64,000 nucleotides of DNA from the NCBI GenBank assembly GCA_029717555.1, contig JAMDHS010000014.1:248001-312000 (forward strand), in the 5' to 3' direction. The number at the start of each line of letters is the position of its first letter. Within the stretch, counting starts at the first letter, position 1. The translations under genes were made by a program, and so were the position numbers. Shown here piece by piece: positions 8,707 to 20,512 of the stretch. The notes under the pieces were generated by a model. The model did not search any database and was not told the origin of the DNA. It was given only the letters and a program-made list of their open reading frames with translations. Source of the DNA: Peribolospora baueri (lineage: Eukaryota > Basidiomycota > Peribolosporomycetes > Peribolosporales > Peribolosporaceae).

Positions 8707-11560
8707 TCACTGGCTTCCTGTCTCTTCGTCTACCGGCTTGACGTGAGCACAGGCGGCTTCAACACCCTCCTTGTTCTTAAAGCTAGGTGGCGGATCCAGC
8801 TCGCTGCCGGTGTTTCCAACACCCAGGCTGAGGCGATGCTCACTGTCACCCAACTCTTCAGGCTCCCAGTGCAGGTCCTCGTGCCAACCAGAGGTCAACC
8901 GACCAGGAGGAGGGAAGACAAGACAGATAAGCCAGTAGCATAGGAAGCTCACTCCAAAGCCCGTAAAGAAGGCCAAGGTGTAGATATGGGTGGCAGCGAT
9001 GGGCACCGTCCGCCCCACTGCTCCGGCGAAGCCGACGACCTGCGATGGGATAGCAGCACTCCTGTGAGCACATCGCACAGGCGAGGAAGCATACGAGAGC
9101 GAGATGCCTTCCAGGCCTGCCCAGCTCACGTTGATGAGGATGCCGGCGATATAAGCAGCAAATGCGCGGAGGTTGAAGCCGTAAGTGAAGAAGTACGGCC
9201 GGTTGGAGGAGAGCGAGTAGAGCGAGGGGACGTCTAAGAACCCTCGACAGACAATGTAGTAATCGGCGACCATGACGCCAGCGATGGAAGAAAGGAAGAC
9301 GGAGTAGGCGTTCAGGTAGGTCGTAAAATTGTTTGAGCTGGACAAGAGGTTCCAAGGGCACATGCAGAGGCCTACGATGGCGGCTACATAACCCCCGCGT
9401 CGGATAGTGATGAAGCGAGGGAATATGGCTGTCAGGTCTGAGCCAGCTGAGATGCTGTTGGCGGTTATGTTTGTGCCTGCCAAGAATCACGCGGAGATAC
9501 ATGTTCCAATGCATATGTCAGAACGATAGTGGCCTGCAATTTGCCCTCCCAAGCCTTGGTACTCACCCAGCGTGGCGAGCGCGAATGCGAGCGAAATGAA
9601 GAAGACACCTGCGCGGGTCTTGGATCCGTAAGGATCTAGGTCGAGCCTCCGGCCGAGGATGTCCAACGGGTTCCACAACGTCTCTCCATACAAGACCGTC
9701 GCGGACGAGGCGACGATTATGCCTGTTCTCGAGCGGGGTAATGGGGAAGCAACCAAGTTTGAAAACCCATTCGTCGGCAAGCACAGACGAAAAGACGCGT
9801 GTCATATGAAACGCAAGCTCACCGAAGAAAGCAGTCATCCCGAAAAGAACGGGAATACCGATGATCTGTGACAAGATTGGGTCGTTGGGCTTGCGCGAGA
9901 AACGCGTAAAGTCTGGTAGTCAGAGAAGACAGCATTAACGGACATCGGATGAGCAAGAACGTCTTCCACTATGTCGCAAGAACGTGCTCACCAGGCGTGT
10001 TCACAACCAGCGTGATCCAGTTGGAGATGCAAGCGCTGACGCTGACCATGAACGTCCAGCCGAGGTCGGACCCGTGGATCGAGGCGGGCTGATGGATGAT
10101 GGGACCGATGCCGTGTGCGTCGGCAATAGACCTACGAATGGTGCGTTGTGGACGGTTAATCATCGTAGAAGGTGAGAAAGAGACGGAGGGACCTCAAAAG
10201 CAAGGAATGCCACCCACCAGGCAAAGAAAGCAATTCCTGCAATAGGAACGACGATCGATTTGACGGTGAACAAGTGCCTGTTGATGTTGTGAATTTGTGA
10301 GTGAGTCCATACGTGGGAAGACATGCATAAGGAAACCACGGAGAGTCCCACATCTCACCTCAACTTCTCCACAGGCGGCCAAATAGCGGGCAAACTGAAG
10401 AGCCAGAAGAAGAAGAAAGACAGGAAGTCGCGCGTGTTCGTGCCAGACGAGGCAGGCATGGAATTGTGCAGATGAGCGTAGCTGGGCCAGATGGAGCGGA
10501 TGGCAAGGGTGAGGCATTGGCCGCCGAGCCATGTCTAAGTGGGAGGGTGGAATGAAAAGGAAATGAGTTGTTAGGAGGTCAGCTCAAACAGTAATGGACG
10601 GCTCCATACATGCAACAGTGCTCGCTCACTTGAACGCCGTACCTGCAAGAAACGTAAACGGAACAACCGTCAACCTGGCCAGTCGTCAACCCTGCTCCAT
10701 CGTCTCCCACCGAACACAGGCCCTCTCGTCTCGCAAGCTTTTTTTTCTACACTCACCAGATGCAAGCCATGACAGCGCGATTAAGGACGGGCCAAAGACC
10801 TCCCCAGACGCCGAAGCTGGAGCGGACGTGGACGGGAAGCCCAATGTGCCATACTGCCGCTGCTCGACCGTTGAGGACTACGCCAATGGCTACGACGCCG
10901 TAACCGAACCTAAGACGGCGATGAACTGACTGAGCTCACATGATATCGGTATCTAGATCCTCGGGAGATAAGGCGAGAAGCCAGAAGGAGAGGGAAAAGC
11001 TCACCACACTGCCAGCCAAGCTTGCCACCAAGACTGTGGTTCAGCCGATGCGAAATGTACGCAGCACTCGACCCCTGTCAGCCACGATTTGATCTTCATC
11101 TCAGCGGGCGACGGTTGAACGTCGACAGCTCACCAGGCCGCTCTGAATCATAGTACTGCAGATGATCCATGTCGTGACTGGTGAATGGGAGGACCAGGGA
11201 TGGAGCTCGAGTGAGCGACAAAGAGAGAGGAGAGAAGCGCTGCCATAGCTAGAGGGATGTAGAGGCGTGGGTATCGCCGGAAAGAAGGACAGATGCTCAC
11301 TGTTGATGCTGTCAAAAGTGTTATGGAAGTAGAAACACAGACAGGCGAGTGAGCAGGACAGGGCATTATTGCATACGAGGAAAGGAAAGGGACACGCACG
11401 AATCGGCGACCCAAAGTCCAACGAAATTCCAAGGCCCCCACTTCCTTCTGGCCCTTTCGACGGGCTTGAGGTCCGGGTTGACGAGGAGGCGCTGTTTGGA
11501 AGTGTAGCCCACGCGGGGCACGGAGAGGAGGGAGACAATTTGGGAAACAAGGGCGGACAT
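8707..11560 (-). CDS. NCS1-family nucleobase/allantoin-type permease
   Basis: Plasma-membrane proton symporter of the nucleobase-cation-symport-1 family (Fur4/Dal4/Fui1 type) importing uracil, uridine, allantoin or a related compound. Twelve exons: 11560-11400, 11308-11301, 11177-11134, 11033-11005, 10909-10757, 10642-10630, 10534-10359, 10277-10218, 10131-9992, 9912-9823, 9722-9567 and 9476-8707; 599 residues, about normal. Motifs include NPDLKPVERARRKWGPWNF before helix 1, ADSINITTWIICSTMIQSGL in helix 1, GLPVHVRSSFGVWG, RIADAHGIGP-like loop residues (WSIADAHGIGPII), SDLGWTFMVSVSACISNW, DFTRFSRKPNDP and GTNITANSISAGSDLTAIFP. Exons of 8 and 13 nt fall within conserved sequence. Substrate cannot be fixed from sequence. 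A GATA cluster upstream suggests nitrogen control. Confidence 0.92.
10630..10642 (-). other. 13-nt microexon of the NCS1 permease
   Basis: The exon encodes YGVQ and the third base of the preceding tryptophan codon, flanked by TTGCAG and GTGAGC. It gives the conserved WYGVQTWLGGQ sequence of NCS1 transporters. Without it the phase of the next exon would be wrong. Confidence 0.88.
11301..11308 (-). other. 8-nt microexon of the NCS1 permease
   Basis: This exon completes the codons for S, I, N and the first base of the next codon in the helix-1 motif ADS-IN-ITTW (Fur4-type permeases read ADSFNINTW here). Flanks are GACAG acceptor and GTGAGC donor. Skipping it would shift the frame. Confidence 0.85.
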
Positions 11561-12380
11561 TGCGGTTGACCGGCCGGCTCAGTGGAAGCGGGTTCCAGAG
11601 AAGAGGCTTGACGACGCAGTGCGATTTATGACAGAGAGGGGCTCGACGGTCACTGGGAGGCAGAAGTGGGGTTCGGGAATGGGTGCTTGTCTTTAGAGAA
11701 GGGGGGTGATCTTCTTGGTCAGCTTGTCCAGACTGAACCTGAATGAACTGAGGTCTGACCGCCCTCTCTTCGTCGTCCGTCCCCCGCCACTGGGGTGGAG
11801 CGTTCTTATCGCGATAAGGCCAGGAAAGATAAGCCGCCGGCCGCGTCTGGGCAAGCAGCGGCAGCATCTTTTCTCGTGTGACCAGACCTACACAGCGACA
11901 ATTGACCGACTACTATACTCGACTTGGGTCGGTCTCACTCCAAGCAGCCGAAAAAATTGATTTACGGACTAGGGACGGACGATTGTGCTAGTCGGGAATG
12001 CAGCGTCATACGTTACATTGCGAGAGGAAGGCAGCGGCCCAAGACGGAGACAGGAGCAGGGATGGCGGGTAAAAATGGTTCTATATCAGCGGGGGTACGG
12101 GTAATTACCTAGGCATGCCTCGGCTTTTCAGCGACGATGGTAAGGCTTTCTGATCCGACTGAGTCGGTCGAACAGGACTCCGACCATGAGCGCGGTCGTT
12201 GTTGAGAAAGTAGACGAGGCAAAGAGACGCCAAAGAGGTCAAGGAAGCGGGTAACGATACGAGAAGAATCGAGACAACCATCATCGGGCTGCCAGGCGCA
12301 AACGAAGCAAGAAACGAAAGAAAAGGATGGCGCTCGTTGAATCGCCAAATCCATGAGAAAATCCATCCCGTCCTCCGAAA
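11561..12380. other. Intergenic region upstream of the NCS1 permease
   Basis: This 820-bp interval lies between alpha-actinin and the permease, both on the minus strand. It holds the permease promoter with the GATA cluster at 11805-11833. No conserved ORF is seen. Confidence 0.5.
11805..11833. promoter_or_regulatory. GATA-factor site cluster with a perfect palindrome
   Basis: CTTATCGCGATAAG (11805-11818) is a perfect 14-bp palindrome made of two inverted GATAAG sites, and a third GATAAG follows at 11828-11833. The cluster is about 245-273 bp upstream of the permease ATG. GATAAG is the core bound by fungal nitrogen GATA factors (Gln3/AreA/Nit2 type), which control uracil and allantoin permeases in other fungi. 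The functional link is inference. Confidence 0.65.
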
Positions 12381-15300
12381 TCATGTAAACAACCCCTCAA
12401 TATAAGCCTGATAGTCAAACGCTCGTCCGGCCGCCCCTTCCCCGCCGTCCGCCGACTCGTCTGGAGCACCGCCACCACCATTCAACGACGCGGCGCCCAG
12501 AGGCACCTCCGGCATGGCCATTTTGAGATATTCGATCGAGCCCGCGGGAAGGAGAGCGTGCCGGAGGTCGAGCTCGGTTACGTAGGGCTGTGTTTGAGTG
12601 ACATACAAAGACTGAGTACCTCCGTTTGCCGTCATCGGAATCGCACGCTTCACTCTCGCGACTTGTTCAGACGCAAGGTGAGGACGTAGAACACAGAGAT
12701 AAAAACGCACCTTATCTCCTGCCATAGCCCTGAAACTGTCCAACAACTGCTCCGGAGAAGTGGTGTCCTCGGTAATCTCCACTAGGAAACTGATAAAGGC
12801 CTCGAAGTTGACGACGCCGAAGTCGGCCGAGAGCTGGGAGTGAATGAGCTCCACGTCGCTGTCCTGTTGGCGGGAGTGCAGCGTCATCGATAGACAGTTA
12901 GCGGTGGCTGGTTGGACACAGCCAAGCCGGAGGAGGCAAACAACCACTCACGGGATAAACAATGCCCAGGCTGGCCAGAGCGGCGCCGAATTCAGGTACT
13001 TCGAGCGTGTTGCTCTCGTCCTTGTCGAAGTAGCGGAACGTGCTCTCGAACTCTTCTAGCTGTGCCGGTGTGAGGTTGGTGTGTTGGCGAGAGACGATCT
13101 ATTGCGCGACGGCAGGGCCAAACATTTCTTGGTTCATCAGAGATAAACTCCAAGGCTTGTTTGTTCGTCTGCAACGAGTAGACACAGATTCTGCCCACCT
13201 GGTTCTCAATAAACGCCACCCGCCTGTTGACTTGCCCCCGAACGAGCTCAAGCTCGAAGCGGAGGTCGTCCAAAGTAAACACGGTGTAATCGTTCTCCTC
13301 TACATTCGCCTCCTCGCATTCCTGGTTCACTGCCTCCACCTCCTCCAGCGACGCCGCCAGTGGTGCCAAGCGTGTAAGGAGCGCCTTGGCCGCATCGAGT
13401 TGGTCCTGGGATCAGAATGGGACAAACAATGTATCGACGATCAAAAACGAGCAGCGTAGCAAAACCAGAGAGGTCAAGCTCGTCTCGCTCACCTCTAACA
13501 GCCCGTCCAAGGCGGACAACAAGGAGCTCACGTCCCTTAATCGTAGCTCGAAGTCGTTCGCAAGAAGCGCGAACCGTTTCCTCAACGCTTCCTTGATGCT
13601 GAAAAGAGTTCGTTTGTCCGATAGAAGGGGAAGTGAAAAAAGGTCAGCTGCGTCATCTCAGTTGCAAATCTTTGCATCTCTTCGACCTCCATTCACCCAC
13701 TTTCGAATTTCCGCATTGATACTCCTACTCCTCCCGGCCTCAGACGCCACCAGCTCCATCCAAACCGCCTCGAGGTCCGCTAAGCCGAGACCGTTAGGTG
13801 GCTCATAAGGCCGAATACCATATGTCTTGAGCTTAGTCTGCACGTTTCTCAACAGCGCCGCCAGCTCGCTCTTCTCGGCCACCCACGCACGCTTCTGAGT
13901 GCGCTTGTAGTCATTGAACTCTTGGCTTTGCCGTTTCGCGTCTGCGTATGTCCCGTCGAAGGCCGAGGAGCGCCAGAGAGATTGGATGGAAAGGAGGGCG
14001 GAGAGGAGCTGCAGAGGAAAGGGAGACGAATGCGACAATGGACAGGCATGGTCGCTCAAGTTAATCGCTTTCTTTGAAGGACGCAGCAACTGTGACGATT
14101 CACCTCGCGCATCCGCCGTTCATAGTCATTCTGTGCGGACCAAGCGCTCTGCATGACCTCAGCGAAGGTGGCCACCCTCCTCGACACCGTCTCGGCTTGT
14201 TCCATGGATGAGAAGGCGTGGAAGTACTGAGCGACGTAGGTCATTACGGAACGCTCGTCCGGCTTAGATACGTCCACTAGGTCTTCCACGTCCAGAAGTT
14301 GCTGTATTCAGTCGGGCGTTGTAAAAAGAAGGACATGTCAGGCGTCAGCCCTGTGAGGAGATGTCGAGTTTGAGTTTGCGGCGAACAGGCGCACCCACCG
14401 GGATACCGAGATGTTCCTCCGCGACTTGGAAAGCTAGCTTGGTATTGCCGTGAGCGTCGGCTTTGTTAAGTCTTTCGTAGTCTAGGAGATCGGGGCGATG
14501 ACGGTGGATCAAGGCGCACCTGTAGAAGGGGGCATGGCGAAATAAGCGTCAGCTTCGATTAATCCAGCTTGCGGTATCCTCGACCTTATCGTTTCCCAGC
14601 CTTTTTTTCTACTCACAAAGCCAATCCATCCTTCCAGCTCGTGTTAAAGTTCTGCACCTCCACCTCGGGCCGATATGGCGCTGTCTTTCGTTGACACCAG
14701 AGTAGAAGACCTTCCTTCGCGGTGAGACCCTCCTCGCTGAAGAAGACGAAGACAAGCATATGTCAGCACGCGTGGAGAAAGAAACGACAGTGACGTTCCT
14801 CACTTGATGTCGGCGATGGTGAAGCGAAGAATAAGTGTCCATATCATGCCGAGAATGAGCTTCAAATTGCCGTCGATGATATCTGCAACACAGGGGCGTG
14901 TGGGCAGGGGCACAAGGGCAGACAAGGCGAAAGACATCAACATAGTGTTCAGCGGGGCAGTAGGTTTCAGAAAAAAACGTCCAGACCGGGACGGACTGGC
15001 ACAAATTCGCCCACCTTCCGCGCCCACATTAGTCAATACGACCCCTCGACTCTTGATGAAATCCAGCGCCCGGTTGACGTTCTCGGCCTTTTGGACTCGC
15101 ATTCGTGGGCTGGCGTAGTACCTGCCCAGGGAGACCTGTCCCATGATTTCCTGGTAGATGGGAGGAAATGCAACAGGTGATGGGTGCGAGCACGGGAGCG
15201 AGCAAGTGAGGTTCAAGCGTGCTGTAAGCTTGACGAAAACCCGAGAGACGCCAGCTTCCTCGTTCACACACCATTAACTGAATTAGTTTGACGCCATCAG

Positions 15301-15597
15301 AGAGGTCGGTGGACAGCGAGGTCATGGGCGCGATGCCGCGCGTCTCGAGCTTGGCATTCAGCCTGTGTGGAGCGAGGGCGCAGCGAGAAAGAATGCAAAC
15401 GGACGGGATGGAGAACACGATAAGAATGTCACGACCATGCGGCGTGCACCGACGACATGAAGCCTGATACTAGGTCCCATACATCCTTGCTTCCGCACGC
15501 ACCACTTGTTAAACGTTTTTGCCTGCACCTCCTCCCAACCGCGATCCGCGTCCGGAAACCCCTTCGCGGACATAGTGGAGAAGCGTTTGGAGGCCAT
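12381..15597 (-). CDS. Alpha-actinin (actin-bundling protein)
   Basis: Actin cross-linker of the contractile ring and cortical actin, like fission yeast Ain1. Thirteen exons: 15597-15503, 15362-15272, 15150-15015, 14882-14804, 14736-14617, 14519-14399, 14301-14104, 14008-13701, 13598-13493, 13405-13199, 13098-12952, 12863-12711 and 12587-12381; 655 residues. CH1 covers roughly residues 15-135 ([40 protein letters not shown]) and CH2 135-245 ([36 protein letters not shown]). A helical spectrin-like rod runs to about 487. The EF-hand module begins [18 protein letters not shown]; the first loop [12 protein letters not shown] has good calcium ligands, the second ([11 protein letters not shown]) is degenerate. 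The shortened rod is typical of fungal alpha-actinins. Confidence 0.94.
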
Positions 15598-16164
15598 GGT
15601 TTGTGTCTCCTTGAGGGCCGACGGACGAGCGCACGCACGCAACGAGGTGGACCAAATTTATGAATGGACAACAAGGACTGGGGGAACAACGGTTGGGCGA
15701 GAGGAAAGTCGCGCCCTCACGGCGTCGTCGTCTACTTAGGGTCTGTCCGTCGCCCGAGCAGCGGTGTTGTGTACGTCTGTCTGAGCGAGCCCAAACTGAG
15801 ACGTCGAGGGACGGGGCCAGCCGACAAGCGGGCGAAAAGCACCTTCAAGAAGCTTGGAGGCAAGTGGGCGTGAGAACGATGCCCGAAAGAGGAGGAGGAG
15901 GCTGTGGGGCAAAACAAATCAGAACAAACGAACGACCTGGTCTCCCTTTTCGCTCGCTCGTTACGACGGCCGACCAACTCATCTCCGGACGGACGGAGGT
16001 TGAACGCGCGCGGGCCCCATGTGCTGCGGCGACACGTGGCCAACCCTACCCCTCCGATCTCCAAAATTTCCTGGGCATGAAAAGGAAATGTCGATAATCG
16101 CAAGTGGACGTCGCCGACCAGCTCAAGCATGGTATCGAAAAGTGAGCTGAGCTGAGTCGAAAAG
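15598..16164. other. Divergent promoter region alpha-actinin / Alb1-like gene
   Basis: This 567-bp interval separates two divergent start codons. It contains AACCCTA (16042-16048), 117 bp before the plus-strand ATG. Nothing else stands out. Confidence 0.5.
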
Positions 16165-16742
16165 ATGGCCCCCGCGGACCAGGAAGAGGATTTAACGAGT
16201 GAGTGACGTTGACCTCCGCTCACTCCTCTCCCATATCTGTAACAGAACGCCAGCGGCGACAGCAGGACCCGGAACCGCTGATCGAAATTGGCCGACGAGG
16301 TCAGTTAGGAAGGGACTCCTTCAGGCGGATTGCAGAAGGCGAATAAGAGACTGAATCATCGCTTTTCTCCCGTCATCGCACTCTAGACGCCACTCTTTCC
16401 GGCCGAGAGCGAGTAGCCCAACATCTAGCCGAGCAGGCGGCTCGATCCCAAGGCGCATCTTCCTCTGTTTCCGGCCCCACTTCCCTTCTTGACGACCCCT
16501 CGCTTGCTTTGTTTGACGTCGCCGAGGCGTCTGTTTCCTCCGGGACGGCAGGAGCTCCTCCTCACGCGAACCCTAATCCCAATGCGCCGAAGCGCAAACC
16601 TTCGAACCGCAAGAAGCTGAGCTCAAAGGAAGCCAGACAGAGGATGGAGAGGGCGGTGGAGAATGCAGATAAACTGGAGAGGAAGAGGGATGTTGTGCAG
16701 GGTAGACGGCAGAGGAAGGAGGCAGCAAAGGCGTTGTGGTGA
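16165..16742 (+). CDS. Small basic protein with an Alb1-like C-terminus
   Basis: Exons 16165-16198, 16246-16299 and 16387-16742 encode 147 residues starting MAPADQEEDLTKRQRRQ. The middle is alanine/serine-rich and disordered. The C-terminal 45 residues are highly charged and helical: NRKKLSSKEARQRMERAVEN, then ADKLERKRDVVQGRRQRKE, ending AKALW. The ERA-DKLE-VVQ-RR spacing resembles the tail of Alb1, a shuttling pre-60S export factor that partners Arx1. The resemblance is to a short basic segment only, so a different nucleolar protein is possible. The second donor (GTCAGT) is less usual than the rest, but frame and stop-free reading support the model. It is convergent with the next gene. Confidence 0.5.
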
Positions 16743-17035
16743 CGAGAAGAGCAGGAAGAGGCCGAGCGGCTTGCTGGAGAGGAGGGTAGTAGGAGGGATT
16801 TGGTGGCGTCCTCTCAATCATCCATGCATGCTTTCGATATCTTTTCTTATTTGGCCATGCCCTGACTACGCCTCAGGTTGTACAAGGTTCTTCTCGCACA
16901 TACACAGTCCACCATAGAGCCGCCTCGTCTCGCTGCTTGGTTTTCTTCTTCTTCTCTACTTGTATTGATTGTTTGATCGCATGCGCTTCCGACATCCTCT
17001 AGCATGGCCACCCACACCTGAATTTCGATTCAAAT

Positions 17036-18195
17036 TTACTCCGACTTCTTCTCGGCCTCCTTGACCACCTTCTTCGGGTCGCTCTCCACCTCACCGTCCT
17101 TGCTCACCTCGACAGCAGTGGAGAACTTGGTGTTGTCGGTGGACTTGCCAGTGAAGGACTGTGTCGATGTTCGCGGGATCGCGATGGAGGATAAATGAGA
17201 AAGAATGAAGGAAAGGGATGGGCGTACGGACCGGGGTCGATCCCAAGCGTCTTTCGTTTGCTCACTCACCTCGTCGCTCTGAGTGCTATCGTTCTTCTTC
17301 TCGTCTCCCTGCTCCTTGTCCTCTCCGCCAGCCTGTGCCGCGGTGATGATGGTAGGGAAGGTGGTCGTCAATTGCGCATTCCGAACGTGACGACCGAAGC
17401 AGAGCAAAAAGGAAAGAACGTGAAACAATGCCAGAAGGCATGAGTCGAATCGGGCTAAGAACGAACGAGCTCTAGCCGCTGAAATCGGCATCGACCCGCG
17501 ATCGAACCGAGAGGATCGATGACTGCGGCGGCAGGCACGGCTTAGCAAAGAGCAGCGCAAAGCGCCTGAGAGAAGTTCAGCGCACCTCTTCGGGCTTGTC
17601 CTCCTTCTCAGATTCCGTCGTCGACTGCTCCTGCTGCTGCTCTTCTTCTTTCTCAGCTGGCGCTTCCTCTTCCTCTCCCTTGGCCTGTTCCTGCTCCTCC
17701 TTCTTCGCTACATTGGCATGGCTCTCCTCCTTGTGTCCGCCGTTGTAGTGGGTCTTCGCCTTGGACGGAGGCGCCGTGAGGTAGATGAAAGTGGAGCCAA
17801 ACACGAGGAGCGAGGCGAGCTGCGGGCAAGTAACGTATGGGTTGAATCGAGAAATGGGGTCAACGTCGTCTCCAATAAGATGGGCGCTGGCAAGCATTGG
17901 GGCCATCCATCCGTGGCCCTTTCTTCACTCGCAAGCGTCCCAATGACCCGTCGCGCAACGCACGGTCTACCGATCGAACCGCCTCACTCTGAAAGAAGAA
18001 GCGAAGATCACTTACAGCCCAAGGTACATCGCTACCCTTCTTGGCAGCGTGCTTTGCGGCATCCGTCGCAGAGGCGTATGTCCTGCGCTGGAAAGACACG
18101 CGGACCCCGGCACAAGCGCCCGTGCCAGTGGTGGCGCGAGCACGAGCGATGGCTCGGAGGGAAGACGTGGCGAAGCGGTTAGAGGCGAAGGACAT
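17036..18195 (-). CDS. Unknown mitochondrial single-pass membrane protein
   Basis: Exons 18195-18016, 17819-17586, 17332-17270 and 17158-17036 encode 199 residues. The first 40 residues are rich in R, S, A and T without acids (MSFASNRFATSSLRAIARAR), a strong mitochondrial presequence, followed by RRTYASATDAAKHAAKKG. One hydrophobic segment (LASLLVFGSTFIYLTAPPS) spans about residues 61-79. The remaining 120 residues are almost entirely E, K, Q, D and S. The layout, presequence plus one helix plus charged tail, suggests an inner-membrane protein with a soluble acidic domain. I recognise no family. All junctions are GT-AG and keep phase. Confidence 0.7.
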
Positions 18196-19461
18196 CTTGA
18201 AGGAAGCGGGGTGGGCGGGAGAGCGAGATAAAATGGTGAGCGCCGAGTGCAGAAGGAGGGAGGCGAGGGCGTCAGCCAGAGGGGAAAGGGAAGGAGACGG
18301 AGACGAGGTCAGCTTGATATGGCAGAAAGTGCGGAGATGCGACCGATGTCGAGAATCTACATGGACCGCTGATCACTCGACGTCGATCGATCAACGTCCA
18401 GCTGACATGTCAGGCGTCCGCTCGGCGATCGAAAAGGGCTCGTCCACTCACCTCGAACAGAGAGGAGGTTAGCGTGCTGAACACGACCGAGAACGTGTAG
18501 AGCTGCGATGAGGACGCGAGCGACGGCTCTGTCTGTCTGTCTGTCTGTCTGTGAGCCAGTGATGATGGCGAGAAGGAGGGAAAGGCGGATAGAGGCTGGC
18601 CGATACTTGTTTCCTTCCTCCTTCCGGCTTAGGCCGAGCGACAGCCGGCGCGCTGATTCCGATCGGCCGTCGATCGAAGGAACGGGCAGGACAGTCGGCG
18701 ACTGACCCACGCGACCCGCCTCCGAGCGGTTTTCGCTTTTCGCCTTGGCATAAGGGGCCCTCTACTCTATCTTCCCCAGATCCTACGTGTGAGGTGCCTC
18801 ATTGCCTGCTGATGGAGCAGTCGCTGTGCCTCTGTCGGCGCTTGTTGGGCACTAGCGCGTGTGAGTGTCCACTGGATCAGCAAGACAGACAGGCGTTGAC
18901 GGCGACGAAAGCCAATGGATTCCGGGACTCATGGTCGGCCAGGGCGTCTTGGGCGCCACCACCTCGCGCTCCCGAATGGTCCCTCGCCCAGCGCGAGGAA
19001 GGAGCGTCGCGAAAACGTCGTTCGTCTTCTACACATCATGACATGGACACGAATGAGAGAGCTTCTCGAGGCAAGGGGCCCGTTCGAGAAGGGAAAGGGG
19101 CGACAAGAGAAAGAGAAGCCACCGTGGAAAGGGCGAGGACAGATAGACGGCCAAGGATGGCGTGCGACGTGCATAAACATGTGCGCCAGGCGTTACATTC
19201 GGTTACGTTCAAATGTACGGGAGCATTGGTCGTGAGGAGTCAGTCAGAACAGGTCAGGATTGTGGAGATGAGAATGGACAGGTGCGCTCGGCTGAGTTGA
19301 CGTCGGATAACAGGAGGAGGGAGGATTCCGTAGGCGAGATACATGGTCAAGCAAGGGCTGTGGCCCGAGGTGCGAAGGACGAGAGTGAGGGAGGGTATCG
19401 CGCGCTGCGGGGGTCCAGTGCCGAATAGCGGAAGGGAGGAGGGAGATGGGGGCTCCGCTGC
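18196..19461. other. Gene-free interval between the mitochondrial protein and cofilin
   Basis: These 1266 bp contain the promoter of the mitochondrial protein gene and a (CTGT)6 microsatellite at 18529-18552. Several ORFs of up to 168 codons exist, but none shows family resemblance or plausible composition. Confidence 0.5.
18529..18552. repeat. (CTGT)6 microsatellite
   Basis: Six perfect copies of CTGT in the 5' flank of the minus-strand mitochondrial protein gene. Confidence 0.95.
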
Positions 19462-20512
19462 TTAGAAGGTTGAGCGGGAGACCTTTTCGAGCACTGCGAG
19501 GCGTCATATAGGAGAGAACGTAAATTGTCAGCACCCTGGTCGGCTCAACCGCTCCTGGCACGGAACACGAGCAACCGCCACCCCGCTCCAAATGACGCGC
19601 TGATATCCTCCGCCTACCACATCCTCGTATCATGCCACAGCAACCCTGACCGTTCGTATGATCGACTCGTTCATGGCATCGAAACTCACCAGTCTCGTAC
19701 GCAACCTCGCTGTAATCAGTGCCCTGGATCTCGGCGGAGACGCCGACGAGCGCGCGGCGAAGAGCGTCCTTGGACGAGGCAAAGACCATCTTCTGCTTGA
19801 CCTTCGAGTCGTCAGGGGACCTACGGAGCGGCAGCACAAAGTAGGCCGAGCAATACGCAGTTAGCCACAAAGAATCCATCATGGGTGACTATAGGCAGCC
19901 GATATTACGGCGAGGGGGAGATTCTCGGCAGCCGAGACGAGAACGAAAACGAACAAGTGTGGGGTGGATGTCCCCGAACTCTGCCCATTGATGCAGCCAC
20001 AATTGCCAATATCGCTTCCAGACATCTCTGACCACCTCGCACCCCCGACGAAACAACTGCGGGCACTCACCAGGTGAAGAAGCAGATCTTGTTCCTCTTT
20101 CCCTCGCCGCCCTTGTCGTAGTCAAAGTCGTAGATAGCGTAGAGGCACTCCGCGTCAGGGAACTCGGCGATGAAGTCGTCGTAGTTTTGGCTGTCGCTCT
20201 TCTTCTGCACCACGATCTCGGTGTTGTCCTTCGAGAGGGTGTAGATGATGTACTTGACCTTCTTGCCCAGCTTGAGCTCCTGGAACGCCTCAAGGCACTC
20301 CTGGTTCACCTTGACACCAGAAGCCTACGGGATGTGGATCGGGAACAAAGTACCAAAATAGGAGAACATCAGCAATACTTGTAGCGGATTTCAAAGACAA
20401 TGATGACGTCTATCGAGCGGCTGCGAATGCTCAATAATCCTCCGACCGGCCGCAGAGATACGTAAACACGGTGAAGCTTCGTGGCCCAGAGCCTGCGTCA
20501 TTGACTCACCAT
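19462..20512 (-). CDS. COF1: Cofilin / actin-depolymerising factor
   Basis: Binds and severs ADP-actin filaments in the cytoplasm and cortical patches. Exons 20512-20510 (only the ATG), 20324-20071, 19820-19690 and 19493-19462 encode 139 residues, close to yeast cofilin (143). The N-terminus [20 protein letters not shown] holds the regulatory serine at position 3. The core shows [51 protein letters not shown] and the actin-binding helix [19 protein letters not shown], ending [10 protein letters not shown]. As in eL22, the first intron follows the start codon directly (ATG|GTGAGT). It is divergent from YPD1. Confidence 0.95.
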
